From Pseudomonadota bacterium (GTDB lineage Bacteria; Bdellovibrionota; Oligoflexia; Oligoflexales; Oligoflexaceae): a stretch of 11,314 nt of DNA. The translations under genes and the position numbers were made by a program. The notes under the pieces are model-generated. The model was not told where the DNA came from and ran no database searches. It worked only from the letters and a program-made list of their open reading frames with translations. Below, piece after piece: positions 7,746 through 11,314 of the stretch. The number at the start of each line of letters is the position of its first letter. Within the stretch, counting starts at the first letter, position 1. Location: contig JAKQGS010000240.1 in NCBI GenBank assembly GCA_029556045.1, positions 1-11,314 on the forward strand. Direction: 5' to 3'.

Positions 7746-8234
7746 CTAATTCGGGAGGTGAATGCGGGAATTCTGGATATGAGCCTTTAAAATCCCCCGG
7801 GTGGTGACGGCGTCCTGGTCCAGGGCCTCCACCTTGGTGCCCATCGCTTCGAAGGATTCAGATTTTTTCAGGGACATCGTCAGGGCCTCCAGCATAAATT
7901 TAATATCGTCCCTGATGCTTTCCAAAATGATTCCCTGCCGATGGACTTCCTCTTCCAGCCTCTCCATCCGCGCTTCCAGCTTGTCCATCCGCGCTTCCAG
8001 CTTGTCCATCCGCGCTTCCAGCTTGTCCATCCGCGCTTCTAGATTGTCCATCCGCGCTTCTAGATTGTCCATCCGCGCTTCTAGATTGTCCATCCGCGCT
8101 TCTAGATTGTCCATCCGAGCTTCCAGCCTGTCCATCCGCGCTTCCAGGCTGTCCATCCGTGATCCGAGGTTTCGAATCGTGGGATTTTGATCGATGCATT
8201 CATTGATAAACTTTTTTAAATGAACCTGAATCAT
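7746..8234 (-). CDS. Tandem-heptad coiled-coil protein of unknown function
   Basis: I do not recognise a named family. The product is 162 aa with no signal peptide or membrane segment, so it is probably cytoplasmic. Residues 26-95 are ten consecutive 7-residue repeats of the pattern R-M-D-x-L-E-A, with hydrophobic Met and Leu spaced as coiled-coil a/d positions. The variable x is S, R, then N four times, then K three times, and the last unit is R-M-E-R-L-E-E. After the repeats come I-I-L-E-S-I-R-D-D-I and an amphipathic helix to about residue 123, then a less regular tail. The ATG at 8234 is preferred to the ATG at 8264 because a strong AGGAGGG (complement of 8242-8248) lies 7 nt upstream. 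Two other frames stay open through the repeat only because the 21-bp period is a multiple of three. The gene is divergent from purB and 72 nt upstream of purA. It might be a scaffold or oligomerisation protein, but this is inference. Confidence 0.75.
   Translation of the reverse strand: MIQVHLKKFINECIDQNPTIRNLGSRMDSLEARMDRLEARMDNLEARMDNLEARMDNLEARMDNLEARMDKLEARMDKLEARMDKLEARMERLEEEVHRQGIILESIRDDIKFMLEALTMSLKKSESFEAMGTKVEALDQDAVTTRGILKAHIQNSRIHLPN
7963..8172. repeat. Ten tandem 21-bp repeats inside the coiled-coil gene
   Basis: The motif TCCATCC recurs on the plus strand at 7963, 7984, 8005, 8026, 8047, 8068, 8089, 8110, 8131 and 8152, exactly every 21 bases. Units 1-3 are identical to one another and end in CTTCCAGCTTG. 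Units 4-7 are identical and end in CTTCTAGATTG. Units 8-10, which encode the N-terminal side, have drifted. This block structure indicates recent local duplication. Because the unit is seven codons, gain or loss of units keeps the reading frame. Confidence 0.97.
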
Positions 8235-8288
8235 AGGGGCTCCCTCCTTCCAAAGATGCACCATGGTAGCAAACGAGCCTGGGACCTT

Positions 8289-8309
8289 AAACTCCAGAAT
8301 CTGGAGTTT
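8289..8309. promoter_or_regulatory. Strong hairpin in the purB / coiled-coil divergent region
   Basis: AAACTCCAG (8289-8297) pairs perfectly with CTGGAGTTT (8301-8309) around the 3-base loop AAT. On the plus strand it ends in TTTT (8307-8310), so it could act as a short-tailed rho-independent terminator for plus-strand transcription, or as a symmetric operator. It is immediately followed by a second dyad, ATGTC (8316-8320) with GACAT (8328-8332). It does not match the E. coli PurR operator as I know it. Confidence 0.4.
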
Positions 8310-8402
8310 TGTCAGATGTCTTGGACTGACATGGTTAAAAATTCATCATATGCCTGTGAAGGGGATTCCCCCCCGCAATTGCTGGAACTCCCTTGAATCA
8401 CA

Positions 8403-8411
8403 TGCTATATC
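8403..8411 (+). promoter_or_regulatory. Possible extended -10 promoter for purB
   Basis: TGCTATATC reads as an extended -10 (TG, one base, then TATATC, 4 of 6 matches to TATAAT). It would start transcription near 8418, leaving a leader of about 40 nt before the purB ATG. The best -35 at normal spacing, TGGAAC at 8383-8388, is poor. This is a weak prediction. Confidence 0.25.
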
Positions 8412-8457
8412 TTCGCCTTGTTCCGAAAATTCGGCCCCGGACACAAAGGAAAACAGC

Positions 8458-9852
8458 ATGGCGATGCAGGATACCCCCCTATTTGCAGTGACCGCTCTGG
8501 ATGGGCGTTATCGGGATAAAGTTCAAGAATTATCGGAATATGTTAGCGAAGCCGGACTGATTCGTTTCCGGATACGGGTGGAAGCTGCCTGGCTTTTGCA
8601 TTTGGCTGATCACGCGGCGTTTAGCGGGGACTTGAACCTGACCCCTGCAGTGCGGCAAAAACTGACCGAATTAGCTCAGGATCCCCCCCAGGCTGCTTTG
8701 GCCGTGGTCAAAGAGACCGAAAAAACCACCAATCATGACGTCAAAGCGGTGGAGTATTACCTCCGGCAGGAGCTGAAAGCGGTGGGCGCCGCGGATTCTG
8801 TCATGGCGTTTATCCACTTTGCCTGCACGTCTGAAGATATCAATAACCTTTCCTATGGGTTGATGCTGGAACAGGTGCGGCAGCACAACATCCTGCCCCA
8901 ATGGGATGCGGTTTTATCGGATTTACGGGATAAAACACTTCAATACGCGGATACCGCCATGCTGTCCCGTACCCACGGACAGACAGCATCCCCCACCACA
9001 TTGGGCAAAGAGCTGGCGGTTTTTGGGCATCGTCTTGCCCGCCAAAGATCACAGCTGGCGGCGATTCGTCTCGAAGGCAAAATGAGCGGTGCGGTCGGGA
9101 ATTACAATGCGCATCTGTCCGCTTATCCCGAAGTGGACTGGATTGAGCTGGGCCGGTCATTCATAGAAGATCGCTTGGGCTTGAAATGGAATCCCTTTAC
9201 CACGCAAATCGAAAATCACGACACCATGATTGAGTATGTGGATGCCATGCGCCGCTTTAACGTGATCCTGATCGGCTTTTGCCGGGATATGTGGGGTTAT
9301 ATTTCATTGGGGTACTTCCGGCAGCAGATCAAAGCCAACGAAGTGGGGTCATCCACCATGCCCCATAAAGTGAATCCTATCGACTTCGAAAATGGGGAGG
9401 GGAATTTGGGTGTCGCCATCGCATTGGCGCAGCATTTCGGCGAAAAACTCCCGATTTCCCGTTGGCAGCGGGATCTCAGCGATTCCACGGTGCAGCGGGT
9501 ATTGGGAACCTTTCTGGGGCACAGCGTGCTAGCCTACAAATCCATACTCAAAGGTTTGAGCCGCGTTAAAGCCGATCCCGTAACCATTAACCGGGATCTG
9601 GATCAGACCTGGGAAGTTCTCGCTGAGCCGGTACAAACCGTGATGCGACGTTACGGCGTGGTGGATGCCTACGAAAGGCTAAAAGCCGCCACTCGCGGGC
9701 ACGAGGTCACCAAAGAAATGCTGGATCGGGTGGTGGATTCCTGCGACGAACTGCCCGATAAAGAAAAACGCCGCATTAAGAATTGGACACCCCATTTTTA
9801 TACGGGCCTGGCGGCGGAATTAGCGCGGCGCACCTCTCTGTGGGGGACATAA
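8458..9852 (+). CDS. purB: Adenylosuccinate lyase, E. coli type
   Basis: PurB is a cytoplasmic fumarate-lyase-superfamily homotetramer that splits adenylosuccinate to AMP and fumarate, and also SAICAR to AICAR and fumarate in the main purine pathway. The chosen product is 464 aa, near the 456 aa of E. coli PurB, and similar by eye throughout, from A-L-D-G-R-Y near the N-terminus to the conserved W-E-V-L-A-E-P-x-Q-T-V-M-R-R-Y-G block. T-N-H-D-V-K-A-V-E-Y has His93, C-T-S-E-D-I-N-N lies at 123-130, S-R-T-H-G-Q contains catalytic His173, and G-S-S-T-M-P-H-K-V-N-P at 297-307 is the flexible signature loop with catalytic Ser298. The frame is open back to 8263, but the ATG at 8458 is preferred: AAAGGA at 8445-8450 is 7 nt upstream and homology begins there. 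The upstream 65 codons look non-coding. The stop is 1 nt before lpxD, so the two are almost surely one transcript. Confidence 0.97.
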   Translation: MAMQDTPLFAVTALDGRYRDKVQELSEYVSEAGLIRFRIRVEAAWLLHLADHAAFSGDLNLTPAVRQKLTELAQDPPQAALAVVKETEKTTNHDVKAVEYYLRQELKAVGAADSVMAFIHFACTSEDINNLSYGLMLEQVRQHNILPQWDAVLSDLRDKTLQYADTAMLSRTHGQTASPTTLGKELAVFGHRLARQRSQLAAIRLEGKMSGAVGNYNAHLSAYPEVDWIELGRSFIEDRLGLKWNPFTTQIENHDTMIEYVDAMRRFNVILIGFCRDMWGYISLGYFRQQIKANEVGSSTMPHKVNPIDFENGEGNLGVAIALAQHFGEKLPISRWQRDLSDSTVQRVLGTFLGHSVLAYKSILKGLSRVKADPVTINRDLDQTWEVLAEPVQTVMRRYGVVDAYERLKAATRGHEVTKEMLDRVVDSCDELPDKEKRRIKNWTPHFYTGLAAELARRTSLWGT

Positions 9853-9853
9853 C

Positions 9854-10888
9854 ATGCGGATCGATCAACTGGCGGAGGCCGTCGGAGCGCGCCTTTATTG
9901 GCCGGATGAGAAGGCTGTCAATCCTTCTCTCGAAATATCACGCATGGCACCCATCACCAGCGCAAAAACTGGGGACATCACCTTTGTGACCACGGCGGAG
10001 TATGCCAAAAAACTTTCTTCTACACAGGCCTCCGCTGTCATTCTGGCGGCGGAAAATCCCCAGTGCCCCTTACCGCAGTTAATTCACAAATCGCCCCATG
10101 TGGCATTTGCCAAGGTGGCGCAAATATTTGAATCGCGACGGCCTCCGGTCCAAGGTGTGCATCCACAAGCGGTCGTTCATCCGGCGGCACGCATAGGACA
10201 AAATGTTTCGATTGGCCCGTTTTGTCATGTGGCGGCGGATGTTGTTATCGGAGACCGGGTGGTTTTGCACGCCGGAGCGGTGGTGGGCCCCGGTGTTACC
10301 ATCGGTGATGATACTGAGATTCGTGCCAATACCGTGATCGAATATGACTGCAAAATAGGCGCCCGAGTGTTGATCCATGCCGGTTCGGTGATAGGTGCCG
10401 ATGGTTTTGGTTTTGCGGTGGATGAAGGCAGGATTATCAAAATTCCACAGGTCGGTATCGTGCGCATTGAAGACGATGTGGAGGTGGGAGCCTGCTGCAC
10501 CATCGATCGTGCCGCCATGGGGGAAACGCTGATCAGTGCTGGGACTAAACTTGACAGCAAAGTTCATATTGGACATGGCGCCTTGATCGGGCGCAACTGC
10601 ATGTTCTCGGCCCATACGGCCGTGGCTGGCTCCGCCACCGTCGGGGACTGGGTTTTGGCGGGAGGGCATTCCGGCATCGCAGGACATCTGACGGTTGGCA
10701 ATGGTGTAAAAATAGGGGCCATGACCGGGGTGATCAAGGATGCGGATGCAGGGGAGACCTATCTCGGTTTTCCCGCGATTCCCGGCAGTGAGTGGCGCCG
10801 GCAGCAGGTATACCTGCGTAAACTTCCCGAATTGGAGAAGAGGCTTAAAGAATTGGAAAGGCGCTTGATGACATCCCCAGAGGCCTGA
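9854..10888 (+). CDS. lpxD: UDP-3-O-(3-hydroxyacyl)glucosamine N-acyltransferase
   Basis: LpxD transfers a second hydroxyacyl chain from acyl carrier protein to the glucosamine nitrogen, the third step of lipid A synthesis, in the cytoplasm. At 344 aa it matches the family length (E. coli 341). Residues 1-100 are the uridine-binding domain, with S-A-K-T-G-D-I-T-F-V near 36-45. Residues about 102-300 are hexapeptide repeats forming a left-handed beta-helix, including G-S-V-I-G-A-D-G-F-G-F (177-187). The tail, with G-F-P-A-I-P then W-R-R, ends in a Leu/Lys/Glu/Arg helix as in known LpxD. His241 in I-G-H-G aligns with catalytic His239 of E. coli; the usual next residue is Asn, so Gly242 is a deviation. 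The ATG at 9854 has GGGGGA at 9842-9847, inside the end of purB. It is co-transcribed with purB and faces the partial gene at 10917, 28 nt away. Confidence 0.96.
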   Translation: MRIDQLAEAVGARLYWPDEKAVNPSLEISRMAPITSAKTGDITFVTTAEYAKKLSSTQASAVILAAENPQCPLPQLIHKSPHVAFAKVAQIFESRRPPVQGVHPQAVVHPAARIGQNVSIGPFCHVAADVVIGDRVVLHAGAVVGPGVTIGDDTEIRANTVIEYDCKIGARVLIHAGSVIGADGFGFAVDEGRIIKIPQVGIVRIEDDVEVGACCTIDRAAMGETLISAGTKLDSKVHIGHGALIGRNCMFSAHTAVAGSATVGDWVLAGGHSGIAGHLTVGNGVKIGAMTGVIKDADAGETYLGFPAIPGSEWRRQQVYLRKLPELEKRLKELERRLMTSPEA

Positions 10889-10916
10889 TGACGCAAGCCT
10901 CCCGCGGGGATCTTTC

Positions 10917-11314
10917 CTATTCAGCAATTCCCTTGAGTAAAGTCCCTTGAAAATGAGTGCAGGGCATCACCAGTGTTTTTGGCATCAGGATAGTGCCGGG
11001 TGATAAGACAGCATTGCAGCCGGTCTGCGCTTCATCCCCCAGGATGGCCCCTAATTTACGCAATCCGGTGCTGCGCAATTCTCCGCTACGGGGGCATTTG
11101 AGTTTCACTTCATTGCCCTTGAGTTTTAAATTGGCTAATTTGGTGCCGGCTCCCAGATTGACCAAGCGTCCCAGGATCGAATCACCGACATAAGCGAAAT
11201 GACCCGCTTTAGCCCCGTCGAGAAAGACCGAACCTTTGGCTTCGGTGGTATGCCCCACCACAGCCTCTGGTCCGACGTAGACATTGCCCCGAATAAATGC
11301 CGCATGACGGACCT
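10917..11314 (-). CDS. Sugar-phosphate nucleotidyltransferase / acyltransferase-like left-handed beta-helix protein, C-terminal part
   Basis: The frame is open to the right edge, so the 5' end is missing; the GTG at 11261 is internal, because the residues before it continue the fold (A-F-I-R-G-N-V-Y-V-G-P). About 131 codons are present. The order G-H-T-T-E-A-K-G-S, then A-G-H-F-A-Y-V-G-D-S-I-L-G, then V-N-L-G-A-G-T-K-x-A-N is the hallmark of the C-terminal left-handed beta-helix of GlmU-like proteins, where a nucleotidyltransferase domain precedes it. It is probably cytoplasmic and acts on a sugar phosphate, but the specificity-determining N-terminal domain is outside the window. True GlmU activity cannot be claimed from this part. 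It ends in TAG, convergent with lpxD. Confidence 0.75.
   Translation of the reverse strand, partial: VRHAAFIRGNVYVGPEAVVGHTTEAKGSVFLDGAKAGHFAYVGDSILGRLVNLGAGTKLANLKLKGNEVKLKCPRSGELRSTGLRKLGAILGDEAQTGCNAVLSPGTILMPKTLVMPCTHFQGTLLKGIAE

Noticed and set aside
7963..8172. CRISPR array
   Set aside because: The repeats are contiguous 21-bp units with no spacers and encode a regular heptad.
7801..8190. Plus- and minus-strand open frames of repeating S-L-S-I-R-A-S and S-A-D-G-Q through the 21-bp array
   Set aside because: A period divisible by three keeps every frame open. Only the R-M-D-x-L-E-A frame has a strong ribosome site and a sensible fold.
8383..8398. Sigma-54-like promoter TGGAAC...TTGA upstream of purB
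   Set aside because: The spacing between the GG and the downstream element is one base short and the GC dinucleotide is missing.
8263..8457. N-terminal extension of purB by 65 codons
   Set aside because: It would cross the hairpin region, has no PurB homology and lacks a better ribosome site than the ATG at 8458.
8235..8457. Purine riboswitch or PurR box before purB
   Set aside because: I found neither the conserved purine riboswitch core nor a match to the E. coli PurR operator; CCGAAAATTCGG at 8423-8434 is only a short dyad.
10889..10916. Bidirectional terminator between lpxD and the convergent partial gene
   Set aside because: Only a loopless CCCGCGGG palindrome and a 5-bp stem (GAGGC at 10880, GCCTC at 10897) with no T-run are visible.
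10079..10927. A 282-codon minus-strand open frame opposite lpxD
   Set aside because: It is antisense to a clear lpxD, lacks family resemblance and has no good ribosome site. It is explained by the base composition of the coding strand.

Overview
The window looks like an ordinary chromosomal segment of a Gram-negative bacterium with an LPS-bearing outer membrane, most likely a proteobacterium. The evidence is an LptD-type LPS assembly porin, an AsmA-family protein, a small outer-membrane beta-barrel protein and LpxD of lipid A synthesis. SpeD and PurB are both of the E. coli type. Base composition looks moderate in GC, and I see no tRNA, rRNA, CRISPR, phage or transposase gene. I cannot name the genus. 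A magnetococcus-like or other deep-branching proteobacterium is possible, but that is a guess.

Layout. (1) 2-2785, plus strand: the 3' part of lptD, cut by the window edge, is followed after 27 nt by speD (S-adenosylmethionine decarboxylase). (2) 2786-3087: an AT-rich gap with no convincing gene. (3) 3088-5643, plus strand: an AsmA-family protein with an unusual lysine/glutamate-rich C-terminal coiled coil; a two-part hairpin spans its stop codon. (4) 5746-6264, plus strand: a small exported beta-barrel protein resembling the BAPKO_0422 family. (5) 6261-6387: a compact element with imperfect terminal inverted repeats, internal direct repeats and an internal stem, lying between convergent genes and looking like a MITE. 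(6) 6411-8234, minus strand: a coiled-coil protein built on ten 7-residue repeats, followed by purA. (7) 8235-8457: a divergent intergenic region with a strong 9-bp hairpin and a possible extended -10 promoter for purB. (8) 8458-10888, plus strand: purB and lpxD, separated by 1 nt. (9) 10917-11314, minus strand: the C-terminal left-handed beta-helix of a sugar-phosphate nucleotidyltransferase/acyltransferase-like protein, cut by the right edge.

How the genes fit together. Two themes are visible. Envelope biogenesis is represented by lptD, the AsmA protein, the small outer-membrane protein, lpxD and possibly the GlmU-like fragment. The AMP branch of purine synthesis is complete in two steps: PurA makes adenylosuccinate from IMP and PurB splits it to AMP and fumarate. 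These two genes are divergent, with the repeat coiled-coil gene between them. SpeD supplies the aminopropyl donor for spermidine synthesis, but no speE is present here. Most of the window is housekeeping. The least explained parts are the tandem-repeat coiled-coil protein, the MITE-like element, the small outer-membrane protein and the hairpin region between the divergent genes.
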